A stretch of 64,000 bases of DNA from Burkholderia sp. FERM BP-3421 (GTDB lineage: Bacteria; Pseudomonadota; Gammaproteobacteria; Burkholderiales; Burkholderiaceae). The DNA is taken from NCBI RefSeq assembly GCF_028657905.1, contig NZ_CP117779.1:124001-188000 (forward strand), read 5' to 3'. The notes under the pieces were generated by a model. That model ran no database searches. It had not been told where the DNA came from and saw only the letters and a program-made list of their open reading frames with translations. Each line of letters begins with the position of its first letter. The first letter of the stretch is position 1. Position numbers and translations under genes: made by a program. This document shows, one piece after another, positions 16,931 to 24,340 of this stretch.

Positions 16931-17020
16931 TAATACCTCGGGATACCTCGGGATACCTCGGGATACCTCGGGATACCTCGGGATACCTCGGGATACCTCG
17001 GGATACCTCGGGATAACTTG
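16931..17020 (+). repeat. Decamer tandem repeat GGATACCTCG
   Basis: Seven exact, contiguous copies of GGATACCTCG run from 16941 to 17010, flanked by the degenerate TAATACCTCG and GGATAACTTG. They end five bases before the antitoxin start, so they must overlap its promoter or leader. The repeats stay open in the antitoxin's frame (encoding SGYLGIPRDT units), so copy-number change could alter either promoter spacing or an N-terminal extension. Confidence 0.9.
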
Positions 17021-17024
17021 GAAT

Positions 17025-17297
17025 ATGGCAACCTCTATCAAACTTGACACGGGCATGCAGGATCGCGTCCGGCATCTGGCCGAACAGCGCCGGCGCACGC
17101 CGCACTGGATCATGCGCGAAGCCATCGCGCAGTACGTCGAGCGCGAAGAAAAGCGCGAGTCGATCCGGCAAGAGGCCGTTGAAGCCTGGCACGATTATCA
17201 GACCACCGGGCTGCACGTGCCGCATGCGGACATGGACCGTTACATGGCGGAGTTGGAAGCCGGACGCGACGCGGAGCTGCCTGGGTGCCGCAAGTAA
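17025..17297 (+). CDS. CopG/RHH-type antitoxin
   Basis: A 90-residue protein that begins with a ribbon-helix-helix pattern: strand MATSIKLDT followed by helices MQDRVRHLAEQRRRTPHWIMREAIAQYVER. The rest is a toxin-binding tail. The toxin gene starts 13 bases before its stop. RHH antitoxins repress their own promoter, here placed in or beside a decamer repeat. The ATG at 17025 is the natural domain start, although its ribosome-binding site is weak and the frame is open through the repeat to 16893. Confidence 0.8.
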   Translation: MATSIKLDTGMQDRVRHLAEQRRRTPHWIMREAIAQYVEREEKRESIRQEAVEAWHDYQTTGLHVPHADMDRYMAELEAGRDAELPGCRK

Positions 17298-17575
17298 TCT
17301 GGACACGCAATGCCGCACGCGCTGTACAGCGAATGCACCAGTTTCTCGCCATGAAGGATCCGACGGCCGCGCAGCGCGCGGTTAAGGCGATCCGGGCCGG
17401 CGTCGACGTTCTGATCGACCAACCGCGTCTGGGCCGCCCCGTCGATGATCTCGACGTCGAATTCCGCGAGTGGTTGATCGATTTCGGCGATAGCGGCTAC
17501 GTGGTGCTGTACCGTGTCGATGAAGCTGGGGTGGTTATTCTGACGGTTCGCCATCAGCGCGAAGCAGGGTATTGA
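17285..17575 (+). CDS. ParE/RelE-family toxin
   Basis: A 96-residue protein starting at GTG that overlaps the antitoxin end. It shows the ParE/RelE fold pattern: VIWTRNAARAVQRMHQFL at the N-terminus, a DQPRLGRP loop, and the C-terminal strands YVVLYRVDEAGVVILTVRHQRE. ParE toxins poison gyrase and RelE toxins cleave mRNA; the sequence resembles ParE more but the target is inferred. Together with the antitoxin it would stabilise the replicon. Confidence 0.8.
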   Translation: MPQVIWTRNAARAVQRMHQFLAMKDPTAAQRAVKAIRAGVDVLIDQPRLGRPVDDLDVEFREWLIDFGDSGYVVLYRVDEAGVVILTVRHQREAGY

Positions 17576-17619
17576 CGGGCGGCTACCGAGCCACCGCAAC
17601 TAGCGAGGAGAGCAGGGTC

Positions 17620-17805
17620 GTGATTTTGAGGAGCCTGAAGCTTGTAACGGCTGCGGCCACGTTGGCCTGTATCGGACCCGCGTTCTTCCCGGACACTTTC
17701 TATGCCGCGGCGGATGCAGCCATGCGCTTGCCTTCGTCGGTTTTCGTGGCGTTCGTCGGGATGGTGGCCATGATCGGAGTCGTGCTCGGCTTCCTCAAGC
17801 GCTGA
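17620..17805 (+). CDS. Small membrane protein (61 aa)
   Basis: From the GTG at 17620 (AGGAGAGCAGG upstream) the product has two hydrophobic helices (about residues 7-20 and 38-58), the last ending in FLKR. It lies between the toxin gene and another small membrane protein, six bases before the latter's longest frame. Function unknown. Confidence 0.5.
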   Translation: MILRSLKLVTAAATLACIGPAFFPDTFYAAADAAMRLPSSVFVAFVGMVAMIGVVLGFLKR

Positions 17806-17852
17806 GCGGCATGGCATCCGTTCCGGTGAACGGGCGAAATATGGAGCAGCAG

Positions 17853-18053
17853 ATGGATTGGGCAAGAAGGTGGTTCACGGCAGACGGGCGGCTCCGGGCG
17901 GCGGTTCCGACAGCGGCTGTGATTGTGCTATCGGTGGTCAACCGCGCGCTGGCGGCACGCTGGCCGTCGAGCTATGGGCAGCTGCAACCCCTGGGCGTGC
18001 TGGCCGTAGTGGCTTGCCCGATGGTGATTGCATACCTGGCTCTGCACGACTGA
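17853..18053 (+). CDS. Small membrane protein (66 aa)
   Basis: I chose the ATG at 17853 because GGAGCA lies a few bases upstream; ATGs at 17841 and 17811 are also open. Two hydrophobic helices (VPTAAVIVLSVV and LGVLAVVACPMVIAYLAL) flank a short polar loop. An intrinsic terminator follows at 18069. Function unknown. Confidence 0.5.
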   Translation: MDWARRWFTADGRLRAAVPTAAVIVLSVVNRALAARWPSSYGQLQPLGVLAVVACPMVIAYLALHD

Positions 18054-18068
18054 GCGCGGGCAGGGCGC

Positions 18069-18091
18069 ACCCGGCCGCGGCCGGGTTTTTT
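18069..18091 (+). terminator. Rho-independent terminator
   Basis: ACCCGGCC and GGCCGGGT form an eight-base-pair stem with a two-base loop, followed directly by TTTTTT. It closes the toxin-antitoxin/small-membrane-protein transcript. Confidence 0.85.
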
Positions 18092-18102
18092 GCGAGCATC
18101 GT

Positions 18103-18132
18103 CAAGTCCGCTAAGTCGTATTAGCGGACTTG
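18103..18132. promoter_or_regulatory. 12-bp inverted repeat
   Basis: CAAGTCCGCTAA and TTAGCGGACTTG are separated by six bases. The arms are perfect. It lies between the terminator and the next promoter and could be an operator, bidirectional terminator stem or recombinase site. Confidence 0.5.
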
Positions 18133-18175
18133 CGTTTAATGCCCTAAACTCCCCTAGGGCCGGATTACGCGGCTC

Positions 18176-18226
18176 TTGACACGTCTTTAAGACGTGCTAC
18201 GCTCATGGCATACGTCTTTAAGACGG
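18176..18226 (+). promoter_or_regulatory. Promoter with two palindromic operators
   Basis: A TTGACA hexamer (18176-18181) is followed after 16 bases by TACGCT. The perfect 15-bp palindrome ACGTCTTTAAGACGT (18181-18195) fills the spacer and a one-mismatch copy ACGTCTTTAAGACGG (18212-18226) lies 31 bp further on, about three helical turns. This is a classic repressor layout; the zinc-ribbon/HTH protein encoded next is the obvious ligand. Confidence 0.75.
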
Positions 18227-18245
18227 GTTGCCCCCAGGAGCCTGC

Positions 18246-18884
18246 ATGTCCGTGCTTTACCTCTACCGCTGCGCCGCCTGCGGCCACCGCGGCGAGCTGC
18301 ATCTCGAGGGCGACCGCGCCGACGGCGCGGCCGCCACCTGCGCGCAGTGCCACGCGGCCGTCACCCTCGAATGGGACGCCGCCGTGACGCTGGAGATCGT
18401 GCCGCACGCCGGCGTGCCGACCCCGACCGAGATCAAGCACCTGCGCGTGATCAACGGCCGCACCCAGACCGAGCTCGCGGATCGCCTCGGCGTGCTGCCG
18501 CGCCAGGTGCAACGTTGGGAGGCGGGCGAGGCGCCGATGCCGATCGCCGCCTGGCAGCTGCTGCGTCGCGTGTGGGGCTTCCGCGGCGCGATGGACCTGC
18601 AGCGCGCGCCGCACCCGACGCGCGGCTGGGACACGCAGCGCGACGCGCCCCGCGACACGATCGAGCGCGGCGATGTGGTCGAGCTGCAGCCGAAAGCCGG
18701 GCCGCGCCTGCTCGCGACGGTCACCTACGCGGCGCCGCGTGACGACCTGTATGAGGCGCTGGTCACGGAATTCCCGGGCGCTGGCGACGTCGGGGAAGAA
18801 CTCGACGGCTACTGCCTCGGCGAGCGCGTGCAGTTCCGGGCCGCCAACGTGCTGCACCTCGAGCAGCGCGCCCCGCGCGGCTGA
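18246..18884 (+). CDS. Zinc-ribbon plus HTH regulator
   Basis: A 212-residue protein starting at an ATG with AGGAG six bases upstream. Residues 8-35 form a zinc ribbon (YRCAACGHRG ... TCAQCHA). Residues about 58-115 are a Cro/MqsA-like helix-turn-helix (EIKHLRVINGRTQTELADRLGVLPRQVQRWEAGEAPMPIAAWQLLRRVW). The C-terminal part (GDVVELQ..., DLYEALVTEFPGAGDVGEELDGYCLGERVQF) is a separate small domain. The zinc ribbon followed by HTH resembles MqsA-type antitoxins, but no toxin adjoins it. It probably represses its own two-operator promoter. A C-terminal fragment of a close relative lies at 58070-58202. Confidence 0.7.
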   Translation: MSVLYLYRCAACGHRGELHLEGDRADGAAATCAQCHAAVTLEWDAAVTLEIVPHAGVPTPTEIKHLRVINGRTQTELADRLGVLPRQVQRWEAGEAPMPIAAWQLLRRVWGFRGAMDLQRAPHPTRGWDTQRDAPRDTIERGDVVELQPKAGPRLLATVTYAAPRDDLYEALVTEFPGAGDVGEELDGYCLGERVQFRAANVLHLEQRAPRG

Positions 18885-18905
18885 GTGGATCCTTTCGATA
18901 GGAGC

Positions 18906-19190
18906 ATGACCATGAACGTTGCAACCGACTCCATCGCTCACGCGGACGTCCCGTTGAACCGCGCCGACCGCCCGATGCACCTCGATCTGCTCGACGCGCT
19001 GCGCTGCGCGCTCGACGCCGTGAAGACGGGCGTGCCGGAAACGGTGGGCTATGGCGAGGTGGGGCAGCCCGCCTTCGCCCACGGCTGGCGCGCGGCGATG
19101 GACCACGTCTACGGCCAGCTGGCGGCGGCCCGGGAATGCCTGAGCCAGGTCGAGGGGTTGGCCGACGCGTCGCGACCCAGCCACCCCTGA
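18906..19190 (+). CDS. Small hypothetical protein (94 aa)
   Basis: The ATG follows GGAGC. The product is helical (LDLLDALRCALDAVKTG, GWRAAMDHVYGQLAAARECL). It is second in the operon led by the HTH regulator, and the local sequence around its start (GGAGCATGACnATGnACG) recurs at 58190-58210 after the fragment of the regulator's relative. Family unknown. Confidence 0.55.
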   Translation: MTMNVATDSIAHADVPLNRADRPMHLDLLDALRCALDAVKTGVPETVGYGEVGQPAFAHGWRAAMDHVYGQLAAARECLSQVEGLADASRPSHP

Positions 19191-19260
19191 TCGGCGCGAT
19201 GCACGATGGCCGCGCGCGCGCCGCGCGGCCCACCCGACCCCGTTCTCCCGGAGCCTGACG

Positions 19261-19464
19261 ATGAAAACCGCCTACGAACTGCTGCTCGATGCGCCCGATG
19301 AACAGGTCACACGCTGCCAGCTCGCGTGGCGATCGATGGTGGCGGGGGAGTGGCAAGACGCGGCGCATTGCCTGCGCAACGCGGCCGCGGAAGCGGGCGC
19401 GACCCGCTGGGCGGCGGACGCCCGCGCCGTCGCCGAGGCCTGCGCCGCGAAAGCCGCCGCCTAA
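19261..19464 (+). CDS. Small hypothetical protein (67 aa)
   Basis: GGAG precedes the ATG. The product is alpha-helical and alanine-rich with repeated short helices (CQLAWRSMVAGEWQDAAHCLRNAAAEAG), resembling a single tetratricopeptide-like hairpin. Part of the same small-gene operon. Function unknown. Confidence 0.5.
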   Translation: MKTAYELLLDAPDEQVTRCQLAWRSMVAGEWQDAAHCLRNAAAEAGATRWAADARAVAEACAAKAAA

Positions 19465-19518
19465 CCGCGCGGACGCCGACCCGATCAACGCTGTGACGCG
19501 ACCCACCTTCACCGACCG

Positions 19519-20307
19519 ATGACCGCCATCCTCTACCAACTCACGGCGAGCGCCGCCCAGATGTGCCTGCCGGTCCCTGTGCCCGCCGCGGCGCCGGACA
19601 ACCTGCTCGACCTGCTTGATCACTGGCAGACCCTGATCGGTGCCACGACCGGCGGCCTGCTCGGCGTGGCCGGCGCCTGGATCGTCGCCATTTCGGTCCG
19701 CAGCCGCGAGCGGCGCATGGCGGCCGGCATGGTCCGGCCCGACCTGCGAGAACTGGTCGCGCGCGGCGCAGATCTTGAGAAGTCCGGCGACCAGATTGGA
19801 TGGCCACTAAGCTTCGATGACGCGCAAGTGGCTGACGCCCGTGCCGGCCATGTCCTCACGCAACTTATCAACACGCGCCCGAACCTGTTCGCGCTGCAGA
19901 CGCCGACGATTGGTCAACTGTCGGACATCGACACGCGGGTGTCCAGTCACCTGTTTCAGTGCCAGATGCTTCACCGCGCGCTGGAGGATGGTATAAGCAC
20001 GCGCCAAGCGCTTCAAGATGCCATGTCTCGAGCCCGCATCGACGAGCCGGTACGGTTCTATCGAATGACGACGCCCGATTCGCAACTCTATGCAAAGTGG
20101 CGGATGTGCGTCGAGCACGCGACGCTGGCGGGGTACTTCCTAGATCGGCTGGTGTTCTCGCCGTGGCCGAGATGGATGCATCGTTGTCGGATGCGACTTT
20201 GGCGGAATGATCTCGACCGGCGCTCCGCCGCGCTCCTGAAAACCGGTCGATTGCCCGCCGACGTCCCCGTCGCGGACCCGGACTCGGCGCCGGCGGGACG
20301 GATATGA
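19519..20307 (+). CDS. Membrane-anchored hypothetical protein (262 aa)
   Basis: One clear transmembrane helix near residues 38-60 (LIGATTGGLLGVAGAWIVAIS) follows a short N-terminal segment; the remaining 200 residues should be cytoplasmic and are mostly helical. The basic SVRSRERR just after the helix supports an N-out/C-in orientation. Its stop overlaps the next start (ATGA). No family recognised. Confidence 0.6.
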   Translation: MTAILYQLTASAAQMCLPVPVPAAAPDNLLDLLDHWQTLIGATTGGLLGVAGAWIVAISVRSRERRMAAGMVRPDLRELVARGADLEKSGDQIGWPLSFDDAQVADARAGHVLTQLINTRPNLFALQTPTIGQLSDIDTRVSSHLFQCQMLHRALEDGISTRQALQDAMSRARIDEPVRFYRMTTPDSQLYAKWRMCVEHATLAGYFLDRLVFSPWPRWMHRCRMRLWRNDLDRRSAALLKTGRLPADVPVADPDSAPAGRI

Positions 20308-20597
20308 ACTACGACGCGATCCGCCATGCGCGCCTGCTCATCAGCAGTCAGAGCCGGATGATCCCGCTGGACCAGCATGACCAGGATTGGATCGCGTGGT
20401 TCATCATGGGCCTGGACACCGAACTCGATGCCGTCCAGAAGGGCCTGGCCACGGTACGCGACGCCGACGGCCACACGCCGCACGATCGCATTAACGGGCG
20501 GTTCTTCGGCGCCTATCTGTCGTTGCACGACGCCGAACTGCACGAGCTGGTGCATACCCAGTGGCTGCTGCTGCGCGATAAGGGCGCCCTGCCATGA
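20304..20597 (+). CDS. Small hypothetical protein (97 aa)
   Basis: Translationally coupled to both neighbours by ATGA overlaps. Helical, with the pattern DQHDQDWIAWFIMGLDTELDAVQKGL and LHDAELHELVHTQWLLLRD. No family recognised. Confidence 0.6.
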   Translation: MNYDAIRHARLLISSQSRMIPLDQHDQDWIAWFIMGLDTELDAVQKGLATVRDADGHTPHDRINGRFFGAYLSLHDAELHELVHTQWLLLRDKGALP

Positions 20598-21004
20598 GCG
20601 CTCGTCAAACCTGGCTGGCCGCGCTTCAGGTCGCGCTGCGCGAGGCCGTCGCGCGCGACTTCGCCGGCGCGCTTCTCATCGACGACTACGCGGATCGCCT
20701 GCCGAACTGGGCGCCGCGCCCGGGACAATGTCACGCGCAAGTCGCGCGCTGGATCGCGGCGCATCCGGACGACCACGCGGTGCGCGGCTGGCTGGCCGAC
20801 GGCGAGGGGAGCGGCCTGCAGCGCTTCGTCGCGCACTCGCTGGTTCGCACCGCGCGCGGCGCGCTGCTTGACGTGGCGTTTCCCACCCCGGCGTACCCCC
20901 AGATCTTCATTCCGCACCCGGCGGCCGCCGGCGACTTCCTTGCGCTGGTGCACGGCGAGCCGCCCCTGCCCTGGATCGACATCCCGTTACCTGAGAGAAG
21001 CTGA
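20594..21004 (+). CDS. Hypothetical protein (136 aa), paralogue at 7954-8257
   Basis: The protein has a helical N-terminus, then PGQCHAQVARWIAAHPDDHAVRGWL and a beta-rich RFVAHSLVRTARGALLDVAFP segment, an arrangement recalling small phage/plasmid proteins with conserved Cys-His and His residues. A frameshifted relative lies on the other strand at 7954-8257. It sits in an operon that ends with a recombinase. Function unknown. Confidence 0.6.
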   Translation: MSARQTWLAALQVALREAVARDFAGALLIDDYADRLPNWAPRPGQCHAQVARWIAAHPDDHAVRGWLADGEGSGLQRFVAHSLVRTARGALLDVAFPTPAYPQIFIPHPAAAGDFLALVHGEPPLPWIDIPLPERS

Positions 21005-21009
21005 GCCAA

Positions 21010-21384
21010 ATGACCCGCAACCCAAAGCAACCCGTCGTGCCGCCGGCGCCGCGCTGCGCCGACGGCATCGTGTTCCACATCGCGCAGCGCCAAGGCCATT
21101 CACTGTTGTGGACCGAGACCATCGGCATCGCGTTCGAGCACCGCGGCCGCACCTGGGCCGTGCATCGCAGTATGGCCTCGGATCCCAACACGCCGGCGCT
21201 CTTCTCGGTGTCCGACATCGAGACCGGACGCAGCTTGCTCGACATTCAAGAATTCAGCATCGACACGGCGCGCGCGGCCGCGATTCAGATGATCGATGCG
21301 GTCGCGCCGGCGCAGTGGGATGAGTTTTTTCCCGCTCCGCAATCGGCCAAGCCCCGCCGGCGGGCGCCCGTGTCGGTGACCTGA
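21010..21384 (+). CDS. Hypothetical protein (124 aa), paralogue at 7197-7541
   Basis: Mixed alpha/beta protein with GIAFEHRGRTWAVHRS, SVSDIETGRSLLDI and DTARAAAIQMIDAV, each matched in the protein at 7197-7541. The pair of adjacent families (this and the previous gene) occurring together in two blocks suggests they travel and act as a unit. Three bases separate it from the recombinase gene. Confidence 0.65.
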   Translation: MTRNPKQPVVPPAPRCADGIVFHIAQRQGHSLLWTETIGIAFEHRGRTWAVHRSMASDPNTPALFSVSDIETGRSLLDIQEFSIDTARAAAIQMIDAVAPAQWDEFFPAPQSAKPRRRAPVSVT

Positions 21385-21387
21385 CCG

Positions 21388-23211
21388 ATGGCGAACCGCC
21401 TCCAGCAGCTCGAGCTGCCGCCGCCGCGCACGTACACCCGCACCGAGTTCACGGCGCTGCGCGCGCGCGTGAAAGGCCTGCCGATCGCGACGATCGCCCG
21501 GCTCTATTTCGACCCCGACGAGCACGACGTCCTCGAGGTCGGGAACCTGCTGCGCACGATGCGCGACGACCTGGTGTCGATCGCGCTGCGCGTGGGCTCG
21601 TCGGTCCTTGTCGGCCACCTGCAGGCGTCGATCCAAAAGTATGGCGAGCCGCGCTTGACCCCGGTGTCGCTGCAGCTGATCGAGCAGGTGGCGGGCAGCT
21701 GGGCCCGGGCGGCGCCGGCGCCCGACGATGCGATCGCGCGCTGGTTCCGGCCGCTCGTCGCTCAGCAGCTGATCGAGGTCGAGGTGCGCACCGTGGGGCA
21801 GCTGGTCGCGTACTGCAACCGCCGCGGCGGCGCATGGTGGCGATCGGTGCCGCGCATCGGCGTTGGCCGGGCCCGCACCGTGGTCGCGTGGCTGCGCCGG
21901 CATGCCGAGACGATCGGCGACACCGTCGCGCTCGACGTCGAGCGCGTCGATCGGCTCGTCGCGGCGCCCGAGGGGCGCGTGCCGCTGCGGCGCGATCAGC
22001 TGGTGCCGATGCATCGCCTCGCGATGCCGACCGATCTGGACGGCTCGGCCGGCTCGAATCGCGCACCGGCGTTCCCCTACATCGCGGCGGCGCACGACCT
22101 CGACGCCGTGTTCGCCTATCTGCACCGCTACGACGGCCAGGCCGCGACCCAGCGCGCGTACTGGCGCGAGCTTGAGCGTTTCGTGCTGTGGTGTGTGCTC
22201 GAGCGCGGCCGGCCGATGTCTTCCGTCCTGGTCGACGACTGTGAGGCCTACAAGGCGTTCCTGGCCGCGCCGTCGGATGCGTTCCGCGGGCCGCAGGCCT
22301 CGCGCGCGTCCGGGCGCTGGCGGCCGTTTTCGTTGAAACCCCTGTCGCTCGACAGCCAGCTGTACGCGGTGCGCACGCTGCGCGCGGCTTTCGACTGGCT
22401 CGTCAAGGTCCGGTACCTGGCTGGCAACCCGTGGGTGGCCGTCGCGGATCCTAAGCCGCTGAAGCGCGCGACCAAGCTGCAGGTGCAGCGGGCCCTGCCG
22501 ATCGACGTGTGGGCAACGGTGCGCGCGCGGCTCGCCGACCGCGCCGAAGGCGTCGGGCCGCAGGGCCCGGACTGGCGCGTCGCACGGGTGCTGGTGCTGC
22601 TGATGGGCGACGCCGGGCTGCGCATTGAGGAGGCGGTGACAGTCAGCCGCAGCGGCCTGCAGTGGTGGCCGGCCGAGGACGAGACGCCGGCGACCTGGAT
22701 CCTGCGCGTGATCGGCAAGGGCAACAAGGAGCGCTTCGTGCCGGTGACCGAGGACGTCATCGAAGCCTTGCGCGAGCACTGGCGGGATCGCGGGCTGGAC
22801 TTCGATGCCGGCGACGCCGACCTGCCGCTCGTCGCGCCAACGGTCGTGCCGCCGACGCCGGCGGGACGCGACAAGTTCGGCGTCGAAGAGGGAGTGGTCA
22901 CGCGCCAGGCGGGTTACACGGCGCGCGGCGCGCGGCGTGTCGTGATCCGCGCGCTGAGTCGGCTGATCGAGCAGCTGCCGGATCTGGCCGAGTCGTCGCG
23001 GCGCCAGCTCGCGCAGACCTCGCCACACGCATTCCGCCACACGTTCGGCACGCAAGCCGCGGCGGCCGGGATGGCGCTTGAGGTCCTGCAGCAGGCGCTG
23101 GGCCACGCGTCCCTGCAGACCACCACGATCTACGTGAACGCGGAACAGCAACGCATGCGGCAGGAGGCGGCGAAGTACCACGCGCGACTGGCGGACCGTC
23201 GCGGCGAGTAG
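21388..23211 (+). CDS. Tyrosine recombinase/integrase (607 aa)
   Basis: A large phage-integrase-family protein. The N-terminal 240 residues are an unusual extension with helical repeats. A core-binding (SAM-like) domain follows (ATQRAYWRELERFVLWCVLERG), then the catalytic domain: Arg in GDAGLRIEEAV, Lys in GKGNKERFVPV, HxxR in SPHAFRHTFG, His/Trp-position His in LGHASLQTTTIYV and the tyrosine nucleophile in that same segment. All catalytic residues are present, so it should be active. It ends the small-gene operon; relics of the same kind of protein lie at 16293-16735 and 57381-57638. Confidence 0.88.
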   Translation: MANRLQQLELPPPRTYTRTEFTALRARVKGLPIATIARLYFDPDEHDVLEVGNLLRTMRDDLVSIALRVGSSVLVGHLQASIQKYGEPRLTPVSLQLIEQVAGSWARAAPAPDDAIARWFRPLVAQQLIEVEVRTVGQLVAYCNRRGGAWWRSVPRIGVGRARTVVAWLRRHAETIGDTVALDVERVDRLVAAPEGRVPLRRDQLVPMHRLAMPTDLDGSAGSNRAPAFPYIAAAHDLDAVFAYLHRYDGQAATQRAYWRELERFVLWCVLERGRPMSSVLVDDCEAYKAFLAAPSDAFRGPQASRASGRWRPFSLKPLSLDSQLYAVRTLRAAFDWLVKVRYLAGNPWVAVADPKPLKRATKLQVQRALPIDVWATVRARLADRAEGVGPQGPDWRVARVLVLLMGDAGLRIEEAVTVSRSGLQWWPAEDETPATWILRVIGKGNKERFVPVTEDVIEALREHWRDRGLDFDAGDADLPLVAPTVVPPTPAGRDKFGVEEGVVTRQAGYTARGARRVVIRALSRLIEQLPDLAESSRRQLAQTSPHAFRHTFGTQAAAAGMALEVLQQALGHASLQTTTIYVNAEQQRMRQEAAKYHARLADRRGE

Positions 23212-23255
23212 GGGGCGGTAGATTCGGCATTGGGGACCAACCTATCGGAGGCATT

Positions 23256-23309
23256 ATGGCGTTCGACGTGGACAACATGCCGGCGGCCGCATCGGCGCTG
23301 TACAACTGA
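23256..23309 (+). other. 17-codon open frame, likely remnant
   Basis: An ATG behind GGAGGCAT opens a frame for MAFDVDNMPAAASALYN and stops. The strong ribosome-binding site suggests a gene start that was cut off by the rearrangement that brought in the convergent tcmP gene. Confidence 0.3.
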
Positions 23310-23315
23310 TGGTGA

Positions 23316-24137
23316 TCAGAACAGAGAGCGGCTCTGGAGGTTGCACGCCTCGCGCCAGAGTTTCTCGGCGAGATCGTGTCGTGCGAGCAGACACAGCCAG
23401 TACATGGTTGACTCTTTGCTGTTGCGCACGGGGTACATCGTGTCGCACACACGCAAACCTGTTTTGCTCACGAGCATCTTCCAGTGGTCGACAAACGCTT
23501 CTCTCATTTCATGCTTCGACGCCTGTCGGCGAACAATCTGCCGCCAACCTGGCGCGAGGTCGTCGAGCGAGGAACGTTCTGACTCGAGGCCTGAGGCAAT
23601 ATTTCGTTGGATGTCACCCGTGCTCAAATGCACAACGATGTCAATTGATGGCATGGATGCCAGCTTTTCGATAATCGAGAAATGGAGATGACCCGCGTTG
23701 AAGGGGTCGAGCAATGCGAGATGAAGTCCTCGCTGATCCAGTTGCGGGATCAGCCAGTCGATGGTTTGATCCGCACGACCCACTACCGATTGAACCGGGG
23801 CTCCCAGCTTACGCAATCGCTCGTCACAAGCGGCCAGATATTCAGGGTTCGCATCCGCGATGAAGAAGTGCGAAAACGTTCCACGTCTCTGCTGGGACAT
23901 CGTCCAGGCGGCAAGCGGGCCGCCGTCGGAAAAGATCGACGTGTGTTTGACCTGCACCCGGCCGGTACCCGCAAAGAGATCAATGTAAGTTCGCTGCGTG
24001 GTGAACTTTTGACGTGCTCCCCAGGACGCGTCGATATACCGCTTGATAATCCGGTGCTTTTCTTCGGTCACCCAGCGTCCTACCACCATCGCAGGCAAAC
24101 CGTCGTTGATGTCCGGTACGACCGTCTTCTTATCCGC
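23316..24137 (-). CDS. tcmP: Three-Cys-motif partner protein (TcmP), first copy
   Basis: About 273 residues. Motifs resemble a class I SAM-methyltransferase-like Rossmann fold: TYIDLFAGTGRV (motif I), FFIADANPEYLAAC and LALLDPFNAGHLHFSIIEKL. This matches the TcmP family, named because its genes sit next to three-Cys-motif (Gp37/Gp68-like) proteins, as here. I prefer the GTG at 24137 because GAGGGG lies seven bases upstream; the frame is open to 24239. Divergent from the Gp37/Gp68 gene across a roughly 200-bp gap. Biochemical role unproven; a link to phage defence or nucleic-acid modification is a guess. Confidence 0.75.
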   Translation of the reverse strand, partial: ADKKTVVPDINDGLPAMVVGRWVTEEKHRIIKRYIDASWGARQKFTTQRTYIDLFAGTGRVQVKHTSIFSDGGPLAAWTMSQQRRGTFSHFFIADANPEYLAACDERLRKLGAPVQSVVGRADQTIDWLIPQLDQRGLHLALLDPFNAGHLHFSIIEKLASMPSIDIVVHLSTGDIQRNIASGLESERSSLDDLAPGWRQIVRRQASKHEMREAFVDHWKMLVSKTGLRVCDTMYPVRNSKESTMYWLCLLARHDLAEKLWREACNLQSRSLF

Positions 24138-24340
24138 CACAATGTCCCCTCTCAACTCATTGTTGTACAGCCCTCGTCTTGCAACGAACGATCTGCTTCC
24201 TCCGATTTGGGAACCGCGCGGACGACAACTGGTTGTCACTCAATCGATCCGCATGATCGTTGCCGTCGTTCTCCGAGTGCGGCCCTTCTAAAGTGGTCAC
24301 GCGCGTACAATATCGTACCGCCCAACATAAGCAGATCGCC

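Noticed and set aside
16931..17020. Decamer repeat as CRISPR-like or iteron origin
   Set aside because: Too short and contiguous for CRISPR, and there is no rep gene or DnaA box beside it; placement points to the antitoxin promoter.
18165..19184. 339-codon minus-strand frame
   Set aside because: Antisense to the zinc-ribbon/HTH gene and its neighbour, whose frames carry recognisable motifs and ribosome-binding sites.
21100..23181. 693-codon open frame on the minus strand
   Set aside because: It is antisense to the intact integrase, Arg/His/Pro-rich and without motifs; an effect of high GC third positions.
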